Below, one piece after another: positions 25,035-33,161 of a stretch of DNA of 45,961 bases. A program made the translations under genes and the position numbers. The notes beneath the pieces were generated by a model. That model saw only the letters and a list, made by a program, of their open reading frames with translations. It made no database searches and had not been told where the DNA came from. The first letter of the stretch is position 1. Every line of letters starts with the position of its first letter. The DNA comes from Bruticola sp004554425 (lineage in GTDB: Bacteria > Vulcanimicrobiota > Xenobia > Xenobiales > Xenobiaceae). Location of the stretch: the NCBI GenBank assembly GCA_958366945.1, contig CATXCY010000019.1, positions 1 through 45,961 on the forward strand, written 5' to 3'.

Positions 25035-27608
25035 CTAGGGCAAATCCCCTGGAAGTTCAATGTTGACATCGGAACTGCTGCCGCCGTGGTTGTTACCCAC
25101 AGAGTTAGAGCTGGCCTCATCATGACCAGGCGCTACTGGGCTAGGCTCAGGTTCGCGCAAAGGGACAGCGTTAATATTGACAGTCTCGCCACCTTCGTCG
25201 GCAGAGCTATTAGGCTCCGTTTCCACAGCTCTAGTGACCGTTAAATCTATAGAACTTCCCAAAGAAACTACTTGACCAGCGCCAGGATATTGCTCAATGA
25301 CAATATTGTCATTCTGGCCAGCAGCAGCAGAAACTTTGCCTAATTTTAAGCCCGCGTTTTGTAAATTGTTTACAGCTTGCTCGTAAGTTTGTGTACAGAC
25401 ATCAGGCACAGTCACCTGGGCCGAAGCTGATACAACCAAGCGATTACCATTTAATACAGCTCCAGGCTCAGTCTTTTGCGTTAAAACACGAGCATTATCG
25501 CCAGTATCGCCCTCCACAACTAAATCCAGACCCAAACCGACAGCTTCGGCTTTAGCCTCGGCGACGCTCTTGCCAATTAGTGAAGGAGCTACTTTTTTAG
25601 TTTCACTTCTGTGACACAAGACCACATAAACCACTGTGCCGCGTTGCATAGCCTTACCAGAAGTCGGCTCCTGAGAAAGGATAGTGCCATCAGTTGCTTT
25701 GGGATCATCTTTTTGCGATCTTACTTTGACACTACCGCCCAAACTAGCCATCAAATCGGCCGCGCTTTTTAAGCTCATGCCACTTAAATCGGGAATAACA
25801 TCTTCGCCTTTGCCCAAACTGATAAAGACGGTCACTTCGTTTCCGACGGCAATCTCTTGTCCGGCTTCGGGCTCTTGAGCAAAGACCGTACCTACAGGAG
25901 CGTTGCTCTCTTTAGGCACAATAGTATAAACCAAGCCATCCTTGTCTAATTCTTCACAAGCCCGCTCTTCTGTAAAACCGCTTAAATCTGGCACGGCCAC
26001 CAGCTCACGGCCGATACTGACATCGACCCAAACTACACCATCTTTTACCAGTTGAGCTCCTCCATCGGGTTCTTGGTGTATCACTACTCCAGGCTTAACT
26101 CCGGCTTGATATTTCTGTGAGCGCACTTCCAAACGCAAACCGGCCTCTTTAACCGTTTCGCGAGCTTGGGCCAATTTTTGCCCCACTATTGAGGGCACAT
26201 TGACATTGGGAGCAGAATTTAAGTTTACCCAGGTAACACCAGCTACAAAAGCAATGAGAATAGTTAAGCTTACGGCAATGATCAAGCCCAAGCTCTTATT
26301 GACAGAACCTGACTCGGCGCCAACTTCAGCCTGGTCATATTCTTCGCCCATTCCCTCTTCAGTAGGCTCGCCATCTTCAGAATAATACTGTTCGTATTCT
26401 CCTTGCTCTGGATCTTGATATTCTTCATCTTCATAGTTGCTAATATCTACAGTATCTACGGGCGAAGAATCATCCAGAGGGCGTGTAGGGCCGGTTTGGG
26501 AATCTTCGTGCATTTTAATTAAATTTTGTGGCAAGCGAGTGCGCAACATAGTATGTTCAGCTGAGGTTCCCAAAGCGGCGGCGCTTGCGGTAGCATTTCC
26601 CATAGTAACTGCACTTGCAGCAGCATTGCCAGTAGACGCCACATTTGAAGTAGGAGTACCTACGGATGCATTGCTAGTAGGAGCAGCCACTCCATTTTGG
26701 TTGGCATAGGCTGGAGCGTTGGGTTGAAGAGCCCTTGGCGCCGCCGCAGCGGTAGGCATAGCCGGAGCAACAGGAGCACTACTAGGTGAGGCAGCATTGC
26801 GCAAAGACAACAAAGCGGCGGTCATTTCAGCAGCGGTACGATAGCGCTGAGCCGGATTTTTAGCCATAGCTTTAAGCACAATATTATCCAAAGCTTCGGA
26901 TATTTCTGGGCAAATAGCTGACGGTTTGGGAGCCGGCGTTTGTACATGCATTAAAGCCAACTTCACTACATTGTCGGAGCTGAAAGGTAATTCGCCCGTA
27001 AGCATCTCATAAAGGAGAACGCCGGTAGAATAAATATCAGCAGCCGGAGTAGCGTGACCGCCGCTAGCTTGCTCAGGCGAAATGTATTGCACCGAGCCAA
27101 TAAGCTCGCCATCCTGAGTAAGGGTGCGCTCACCGACAATACGAGCGATGCCAAAATCGGCTACTTTGACAGTGCCGTCACGGCTCAACATTACATTGCG
27201 AGCTGAGATGTCGCGATGTACGACGCCTCTGGAGTGAGCAAATTCCAAGGCAGAGAGTACACCGAGAGTTATGCGTATCGCTTCATCGAGGCTTAAACGG
27301 CCACGTTCTTGCAAATAATCGCGCAAATCACGACCGTCGACCAACTCCATAACGATAAAGACATCTTTATTATATTCAAAGAAATCGTAAATTTGAACGA
27401 TATTAGGATGAGAAAGAGCAGCACTAGCTCTAGCCTCACGACGAAAGCGCTCCCTAAATTCTGGATTTCCAGACACAGACTCAAGCAAAACTTTAAGGGC
27501 CACATCACGCCCTAAATTTAAGTCTTTGGCCTTATAAACTTTGGCCATTCCCCCCATGCCAAGCTGAGAAATTATTTCGTAACGATCTGCAACTGTAGTA
27601 CCAATCAT
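25035..27608 (-). CDS. PknB/PrkC-type kinase with five PASTA domains
   Basis: Transmembrane protein kinase linking cell-wall signals to the cytoplasm, 857 aa. The kinase domain (1-270) has the glycine loop LGMGGMAKVYKA, Lys39 (ALKVL), catalytic loop HRDISARN (131-138), DFG (KVADFGIAR) and the APE-equivalent YISPEQ. A low-complexity, acidic juxtamembrane part (280-440) leads to one membrane helix (about 446-468) and five PASTA repeats. The catalytic loop has Ser where most PknB kinases have Lys (HRDxKxxN). It starts a three-gene operon with the PASTA protein and rpe. No PP2C phosphatase gene is adjacent, unlike in many Bacillota. Confidence 0.94.
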   Translation of the reverse strand: MIGTTVADRYEIISQLGMGGMAKVYKAKDLNLGRDVALKVLLESVSGNPEFRERFRREARASAALSHPNIVQIYDFFEYNKDVFIVMELVDGRDLRDYLQERGRLSLDEAIRITLGVLSALEFAHSRGVVHRDISARNVMLSRDGTVKVADFGIARIVGERTLTQDGELIGSVQYISPEQASGGHATPAADIYSTGVLLYEMLTGELPFSSDNVVKLALMHVQTPAPKPSAICPEISEALDNIVLKAMAKNPAQRYRTAAEMTAALLSLRNAASPSSAPVAPAMPTAAAAPRALQPNAPAYANQNGVAAPTSNASVGTPTSNVASTGNAAASAVTMGNATASAAALGTSAEHTMLRTRLPQNLIKMHEDSQTGPTRPLDDSSPVDTVDISNYEDEEYQDPEQGEYEQYYSEDGEPTEEGMGEEYDQAEVGAESGSVNKSLGLIIAVSLTILIAFVAGVTWVNLNSAPNVNVPSIVGQKLAQARETVKEAGLRLEVRSQKYQAGVKPGVVIHQEPDGGAQLVKDGVVWVDVSIGRELVAVPDLSGFTEERACEELDKDGLVYTIVPKESNAPVGTVFAQEPEAGQEIAVGNEVTVFISLGKGEDVIPDLSGMSLKSAADLMASLGGSVKVRSQKDDPKATDGTILSQEPTSGKAMQRGTVVYVVLCHRSETKKVAPSLIGKSVAEAKAEAVGLGLDLVVEGDTGDNARVLTQKTEPGAVLNGNRLVVSASAQVTVPDVCTQTYEQAVNNLQNAGLKLGKVSAAAGQNDNIVIEQYPGAGQVVSLGSSIDLTVTRAVETEPNSSADEGGETVNINAVPLREPEPSPVAPGHDEASSNSVGNNHGGSSSDVNIELPGDLP

Positions 27609-27999
27609 AACTAGAGGACTTTCTAATTTATCTTTCTTAGTCCTCTAGGCAAGTAATACGACTATACCAACCTTAGCTAATCATAAAAAAGGCAATAAGC
27701 TTATTCCAGTCATATGTTAAAGCCGGGCCACATTTTGGCAGGATTTTATGTACTTCAAGTAAAAGCTCTCGATGAGTTGTGCGCTTTGTTTTCGAGTACA
27801 CATCTTTCCGATTTTAAGTCGGAACAGTTTTTGAAAAAATACCGTGGGACACACGGAAATTTATGCTTGAAAAGAGATAGCTCCACGGCGCACTCCAGAC
27901 TGCGACTGGGCGTTTCCGCATCAAGAATCCTTTTGGCGCAAGCCTTGAGGAATGTCAAACACCCCAGACGGTTAAGTTCCCGTCTGTGAGGAGAGTGCG
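27609..27999. other. 391-base intergenic region with several hairpins
   Basis: It lies between two divergent genes and must hold both promoters. Hairpins seen on the plus strand are TTCCGA/TCGGAA followed by CAGTTTTTG (about 27807-27832), CCGTG/CACGG (about 27843-27857) and CAGACGG/CCGTCTG (27965-27986). The last ends one base before the GAGGAG site of the TPR gene. Short frames on both strands have no homology I recognise. A structured 5' leader or small RNA is possible. Confidence 0.4.
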
Positions 28000-30126
28000 A
28001 TGACTCCAAAGTTCGGTTCCAGCAAACAATTTAAGCCCGCTATGCCGGGTAAAGATCAGCAAGGCGCTGATCAGGGCAAAGGTCTAGTACGTAAGCAAGC
28101 TCCCGTCAAGGGACAAGTAAAAACAGATCGTCTTGGCAAGCCTGTCTTCGGCGATATAAATGAGCCTCTCGATGAAGCTCTCGAAGAAGTTAATCAGAAT
28201 CTGCTGCAAAATCCAGACGATCCAGAGCTTTATAAACGCAAGCTTACTATTTTGCGCAAGCAAAATGACAACAGTGCTATGCAACAAACCTTGGAAGAGG
28301 CTATGGAGCATTGCCCTGATATTTTCTTTGCCGTAAAGCTGGCCGACTCTCTGGAAGGTCGCGGTGCTTATGCTAAAGCTCAGCAATTGCGCCAATGGGT
28401 ATTAGAGCAACAGCCTGATGATCCAGATTCAGTGCGTCGTTTGGCCGCTACCTCCGCCCGAGCTTTTGATTTATCTACTGCCGAGTATAATTACTTGCGC
28501 CTTATTGAGCTTCGCGACGAAGAAGATTGCCCCTTAGGTGCCACTTTCTTCGAAGAAATGCTGGGCAAAGGCTTAAAGCCAGAGCAACGCTCTCAGTTAC
28601 AACAAATGGGTTTGCGTTTAGTCGCCCGTGCTCTTATTCATCATGACAGCAACGCCAGTTTACTTGAAGCTGCGGCCCGTTTGGCTTATAGAACAAAAAA
28701 TTATACCGAATCTCGTGGCGCTTACGAGCAAGCCATCAAAACAAACCCTGAGCATCGCAATATCCTTATGTGGAAAGTCGAGCTCTTGCGCGTTTATGCT
28801 CAGTTGGGCTTGCAAAAACATTGGGCTAAGCTCAGTGCAGAATTTATTGCCGAACTTAAAGATCAAGTGGCCAAAGATCGCACCAACCAACGCACTTGGA
28901 ACTTATTAGCTACCCAACAAATTCAGGCCGGCTTATTTGACGACGCTATCGTCACTTTGAAAGACGCTCTTTCAGCAGATTCAAAAAATGCTCAAGCTCT
29001 CTGGGAGCTGGGACGTCTCTATGTGCGTCGCGGCGAGGCTCAAAACGCCATCGACTACTATCGCGATATTATAGAAGACCCCAACGAGCGCAAGTCTGTA
29101 CGTCGCGGTATAGAAAAGGCTTTAGCCGAACTCTACTTCAAGTTAGGTATGTATGACGAAGCTCTCGCCATATACATGAACGATGAAGATAACAACGCGG
29201 CCATGATAGCCCCTGTTTTAGAAGCGACAGGGCAAATGTCCGAAGCGCAAGCTTTATACATTAAGTCGGTAGCTCAATCCCCGCGTGACGCCAAGTGCCA
29301 CTTAGGCTTAGCTGAGTATTGGGTCCGCCAAGACAACTGGGATAAAGCTATCCAGACTTCCAAAGACGGCTTAGAGTGCAACTATGCAACCGAAGAGGTG
29401 CATACCAATTTAGCAGTAGCTTTGGCTACAGCTTATATGAAATTGGGCCAGTTTGAAGCGGCTTTGCAAGCTATGGATGAGATTTGTGAGCTCTATCCTG
29501 ATTCTATACATTGTGTTTTCCGCAAAGTAAAACTGTTGCTTTTGCTTAAACGTGGCCGAGAAGCGGCCCAATTAGCCGAAGAAGTACGTCAATCGGCCGA
29601 GCATCAGACGGGTTGTGCTCCCGCCTCTTCAGTTTTGTGGTCACTTTTAGGCGATACATGCTCGCTAGCCCATCGCGAAGCTGAAGCCGAACATGCTTAT
29701 ACTCAAGCTGTAAAATATGACGCTATGAACGCCACCGCCGTACGCGGCTTAGCTATTTTGGCTGAGCATAAAGGCGATCTTATCAGAGCTTACTCTGGTT
29801 ACAAAAAATTTGTAACTTTGGAGCCGCTGAACTTAGCTACCCCGGTAGTGAAGAAGTTCCTCGAGCGCATCGCTTCCAAGCTTACGTCCGAGCAATTGCA
29901 AATTGCCGAAAGTGGCACTGGGTTGCCAGATGTGGCAGCTATGGAAGCTGCTCAAGCTGCCGAACAAGAAGGATACTTGGGGTACTCCGCACCGCGCCAA
30001 ATAAAGGTACACCCCTTCCCTGGCTTGCCTTCTGTCACTCCACCAAAACGCCAAGATCTTGCCCAAGTGGACAAAACTGGCTGGCTGGGCGACGGTAGCG
30101 GCAGCTACTACGGTTACGACAACTAG
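28000..30126 (+). CDS. large cytoplasmic TPR protein
   Basis: Scaffold or adaptor protein of 708 aa with about a dozen tetratricopeptide repeats from residue 60 to 620. Examples are NTKNYTESRGAYEQAI-like units, AIDYYRDIIEDPNERKSVRRG, MYDEALAIYMNDEDN and AEAEHAYTQAVKYDAMNATA. There is no signal peptide or membrane helix. The first 50 residues are Lys/Gln-rich and the last 60 are Pro/Gly-rich, ending SGSYYGYDN, both probably disordered. GAGGAG precedes the ATG. The partner is unknown. It is monocistronic, with a strong terminator after it. Confidence 0.85.
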   Translation: MTPKFGSSKQFKPAMPGKDQQGADQGKGLVRKQAPVKGQVKTDRLGKPVFGDINEPLDEALEEVNQNLLQNPDDPELYKRKLTILRKQNDNSAMQQTLEEAMEHCPDIFFAVKLADSLEGRGAYAKAQQLRQWVLEQQPDDPDSVRRLAATSARAFDLSTAEYNYLRLIELRDEEDCPLGATFFEEMLGKGLKPEQRSQLQQMGLRLVARALIHHDSNASLLEAAARLAYRTKNYTESRGAYEQAIKTNPEHRNILMWKVELLRVYAQLGLQKHWAKLSAEFIAELKDQVAKDRTNQRTWNLLATQQIQAGLFDDAIVTLKDALSADSKNAQALWELGRLYVRRGEAQNAIDYYRDIIEDPNERKSVRRGIEKALAELYFKLGMYDEALAIYMNDEDNNAAMIAPVLEATGQMSEAQALYIKSVAQSPRDAKCHLGLAEYWVRQDNWDKAIQTSKDGLECNYATEEVHTNLAVALATAYMKLGQFEAALQAMDEICELYPDSIHCVFRKVKLLLLLKRGREAAQLAEEVRQSAEHQTGCAPASSVLWSLLGDTCSLAHREAEAEHAYTQAVKYDAMNATAVRGLAILAEHKGDLIRAYSGYKKFVTLEPLNLATPVVKKFLERIASKLTSEQLQIAESGTGLPDVAAMEAAQAAEQEGYLGYSAPRQIKVHPFPGLPSVTPPKRQDLAQVDKTGWLGDGSGSYYGYDN

Positions 30127-30170
30127 TTACACTTAGCAAAAGTCAGTGTAGTCAAGAAAACGGTAGGTCT

Positions 30171-30212
30171 GGAGCTTTTTCACCTAATTTTTAGGTGAAA
30201 AAGCTCCTTTTT
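30171..30212 (+). terminator. terminator of the TPR gene
   Basis: A perfect 16-bp stem, GGAGCTTTTTCACCTA with its complement (30192-30207), a 5-base loop and five T residues. Confidence 0.9.
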
Positions 30213-30234
30213 CTTATAACTATATTACATATAA

Positions 30235-30288
30235 AGAGGCCCGCCTTCCTAAAGTCTCACACACTAGACTAAAGGGTAGCGGGCCTCT
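30235..30288 (-). terminator. terminator of pta
   Basis: AGAGGCCCGC (30235-30244) pairs with GCGGGCCTCT (30279-30288), with an inner stem AGTCT/AGACT. On the minus strand TTTAT follows. Confidence 0.65.
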
Positions 30289-30313
30289 GTATTAGGTTAG
30301 TAGGCGAAAAACC

Positions 30314-31336
30314 TTAAGTTCTTTCGGCTTTACGGCGCTCGCAATCGATAGCTTGTAAAGCGGTAATTACTACGGTGTCAACTATATCTTCAGCTTTGCA
30401 ACCGCGAGAGAGGTCGTTGGAAGCATAGTCGAAACCTTGTAAAATGGGGCCAATAGCGATGCCACCAGACATACGCTCAGCCAGCTTATAACCGATATTG
30501 CCAGACTGAATGTCGGGGAAGATTAAAACATTGGCGCGGCCAGCCACAGGAGAGCCGGGAGCCTTAGATTGGCCGATTCTAGGAATCAGAGCAGCGTCAA
30601 CTTGCATCTCACCATCTACATTAAGCTCAGGGCGACGAGCTTTAACAATGCTAAGAGCTTCAGTAACTTTGTCAATCTTTTCGCTCTTGGCGCTGCCTTT
30701 GGTGCTGAAGCTCAACATGGCAATACGAGGATCGGTATCTAAGAAGAGTCGGCAAGAATCGGCAGTAGTAAGGGTAATTTCAGCCAATTGCAAAGGATCG
30801 GGATCGATAACTACGCCGCAATCGGCGAAGATCATGGCGCCGTTTTCACCGAAAGTTTTGTTAGGAACAACCATCAAGAAGAAGCTGGAAACGGTCTTGA
30901 GGCCGGGCTGTACACCTAAGCACTTCAAAGCAGCGCGTACGGTATGGGCGGTAGTGTTGGTAGCTCCAGCTACGGTACCGTCGGCTTTGCCAGAACGTAC
31001 CATCATATTGGCATAATAGAGAGGGTCGGCCATAGATGCGTGAGCTTCTTCGGGAGTCATACCTTTGGCTTTACGCAACTCATAGTAAGCGTTAGCATAT
31101 TCTTCGAAATCGTCGGCAGCTGTATGATCCAAAATATCTACGTCTTCTAAGGAGAAGCCAAGTTCTTCGGCGCGGGCACGTACTTCTTCGGGCTTACCGA
31201 TAACGGTAACTTTTGCGTAGCCGCGATCAGTCACCATACGAGCAGCTTGTAAAGTTCTGTCATCTTTTCCCTCGGGCAGCACAATGTGACGGCGATTGGC
31301 CGCAGCCTTACTGCGCAGAACATCGAGAATTTCCAT
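30314..31336 (-). CDS. pta: phosphate acetyltransferase
   Basis: Converts acetyl-CoA and phosphate to acetyl phosphate, the first step of acetate formation with ATP yield, which points to fermentative metabolism. It has 340 aa, the short Pta form without the DRTGG/BioD-like N-terminus. Family segments are HIVLPEGKDDRTLQAA, MMVRSGKADGTVAGATNTT, IFADCGVVIDPDP, LSFSTKGSAKSEKIDKV, VDGEMQVDAALIP, FPDIQSGNIGYKLAER and the C-terminal PILQGFDYASNDLSRGC. GAGGTG lies upstream of the ATG. No ackA gene is next to it here. Confidence 0.96.
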   Translation of the reverse strand: MEILDVLRSKAAANRRHIVLPEGKDDRTLQAARMVTDRGYAKVTVIGKPEEVRARAEELGFSLEDVDILDHTAADDFEEYANAYYELRKAKGMTPEEAHASMADPLYYANMMVRSGKADGTVAGATNTTAHTVRAALKCLGVQPGLKTVSSFFLMVVPNKTFGENGAMIFADCGVVIDPDPLQLAEITLTTADSCRLFLDTDPRIAMLSFSTKGSAKSEKIDKVTEALSIVKARRPELNVDGEMQVDAALIPRIGQSKAPGSPVAGRANVLIFPDIQSGNIGYKLAERMSGGIAIGPILQGFDYASNDLSRGCKAEDIVDTVVITALQAIDCERRKAERT

Positions 31337-31644
31337 AACACACCTCTTCTTATTCTTTTTTGCCTCTTCTTACCTAAAATCGATTCTTGACTAAACCCAC
31401 TTAGGCCCGGCAAACTCAAGCGAAAAGCTTATAGTTAAAAGGTGATACTCTCACCCAAAAGTGGCCTTGCCTTCTTCTTGGCAAGCTTGACCCCTGCTAT
31501 TTTTGGTCAGGGGGAAAATTATTTCTTTTTTTGAAGAGGGGTCAAGCCTACAGGCAACCAATCTTGCACAAAATAAAGCAAAGAATAGCGGGCGGGGCTT
31601 TTTTACAATATTTGGCGCCCAAACGGCGCGGAGGATTAGTATTT

Positions 31645-33018
31645 TTGCTTACCAGATATAAGTTTTTTATAATCGGTCTTTTAGTGTCACTGACACTGTG
31701 GTTGGCCGCAACCTTATCAGTAGCACTTCCAGCTCAAGCTCAAACGGCGGACAACTCAAAAGCATCAATTGCAGAAACCGAAACTCCAACTCAAGCGACT
31801 GCTGCTGAAGAAGCTCCAGTAAAGGAAGCCACTGCTGCCGATAATACTGAAGAGAAAACTGAATTGCCATCCAAAGCAACTTCTCAGCCAGAATCAGCTG
31901 ACAAAACGGCCCCAGGCGCTCAAGAGCAAGCACAAGTAGAAAATACTGCTTCTGTTCCTCAAGAAGCATCCCAAGAGCAAGAAGCAGCCAAGAGTTTAAA
32001 AGAGCTTAATGACGAGTTGCAAAAAGGCAAAACCAAAACTATCAATTTGGAAATGGATAAAAAGCCCCGTCTTACTATGCTCCAATCCTCCAACCCTGAA
32101 GACTACAAGCGCTTAAGCGGAATTTGGATTTCCGATACTGGCAACGGTCGCATTGTCTATATGAAAAACTTACAAGGCGAAGATTTCTATCCTTTGGGGT
32201 TAAGTGGCAGCGGCTTGGGACGTTTTCTCAATCCTGAGCAAATTTGGGTAGATGTAACTGGTAAAATTTACATTGCCGATCGAGGGAATAACCGCATTAT
32301 TCGTTTAGATGACATTCGCGGTTTGGGTTGGACAGAAATGAACAACGGCTTCAACGGCCCTCGCGGTGTAGCTTTTCACGGAAAACGCTTTTATATTTCC
32401 GACACCGACAATGATCGCATCTTAGTTTACGAAAAATTCGGTGATACTACTCCTATGGCCGAACTTAAAGATGATAAAATAAAACAGCCCGGCTATTTGT
32501 GGCTGGATATGGAAGGAAACCTTTACGTATGCTGCGGCGAAGGTAGTATGCGCGGCCAAATTGTACGTATTCCTTTCGATTTAACCGCTTTACCCAGCAC
32601 CTGGACTGTTTATCGCGGCCAAGGTCTCAGCGGCGCCACCTTCACTCCCACTCAGTTTCTTAAAACTGACGACGGTTTGTTCTTTATAGATACAGCCAAC
32701 CAGCGTTTGGTAAAAACAGATAACTTTAAAGGTAAAAATCCTCTGGAGATTGGCTCTTACGGGCGAGGCAGCTTCCAATTTTTGGAGCCTAAGGGCTTAA
32801 GTTGCAGTGAAGACGGTAGTAAAATATACATTGCTGATACTGGTAACGATCGCATTGTATGTTTAGATCCTAAGCAAGCTAGTTCTTGGGAAGTTTATGA
32901 CAGCCTGGAACCTACTTTTGGTTTGCGTTCTCCCAAATGCGTTTTTGTATGGTCGCCTCGTCCTCTGCCGGAAGAAGACGATAAAGACAAAGACGAAGAC
33001 AAAGGCAAAGATAAATAG
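31645..33018 (+). CDS. exported NHL-repeat beta-propeller protein
   Basis: Extracytoplasmic protein of unknown role, 457 aa. The frame opens at a TTG at 31531, but GGAGGA (31630-31635) nine bases before the TTG at 31645 fixes the start there and leaves a normal signal sequence (FFIIGLLVSLTLWLAATL, cleavage near PAQAQ). A 110-residue linker rich in Glu, Ala, Thr and Gln follows. A propeller of about six blades comes next, with repeated NHL motifs (WISDTGNGRIVYM, YIADRGNNRIIRLD, YISDTDNDRILVYE, YIADTGNDRIVCLD). The C-terminus is an Asp/Lys tail. Such propellers usually bind ligands or partners. Confidence 0.85.
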   Translation: MLTRYKFFIIGLLVSLTLWLAATLSVALPAQAQTADNSKASIAETETPTQATAAEEAPVKEATAADNTEEKTELPSKATSQPESADKTAPGAQEQAQVENTASVPQEASQEQEAAKSLKELNDELQKGKTKTINLEMDKKPRLTMLQSSNPEDYKRLSGIWISDTGNGRIVYMKNLQGEDFYPLGLSGSGLGRFLNPEQIWVDVTGKIYIADRGNNRIIRLDDIRGLGWTEMNNGFNGPRGVAFHGKRFYISDTDNDRILVYEKFGDTTPMAELKDDKIKQPGYLWLDMEGNLYVCCGEGSMRGQIVRIPFDLTALPSTWTVYRGQGLSGATFTPTQFLKTDDGLFFIDTANQRLVKTDNFKGKNPLEIGSYGRGSFQFLEPKGLSCSEDGSKIYIADTGNDRIVCLDPKQASSWEVYDSLEPTFGLRSPKCVFVWSPRPLPEEDDKDKDEDKGKDK

Positions 33019-33062
33019 AGAGCTTTCGCTTCGATAAAAAAAGCCCGATCGCCAAACTGACG

Positions 33063-33098
33063 AGCCCTGTTCCGCTTTTGTAGCGCTACAGGGCTTTT
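33063..33098 (+). terminator. terminator of NHL gene
   Basis: AGCCCTGT (33063-33070) pairs with ACAGGGCT (33088-33095), and TTTTCTATTTT follows. Confidence 0.75.
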
Positions 33099-33161
33099 CT
33101 ATTTTGCAAAACTATAACTTGAGCGAAGGTTCAAACCATATTAACCTAGAAAATCGGCTCT

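Noticed and set aside
27714..27989. 91-codon open frame between the kinase and TPR genes.
   Set aside because: It has no ribosome site, an unusual composition (basic, Ser/Leu-rich) and overlaps hairpins and an opposite frame of similar size. It is probably non-coding.
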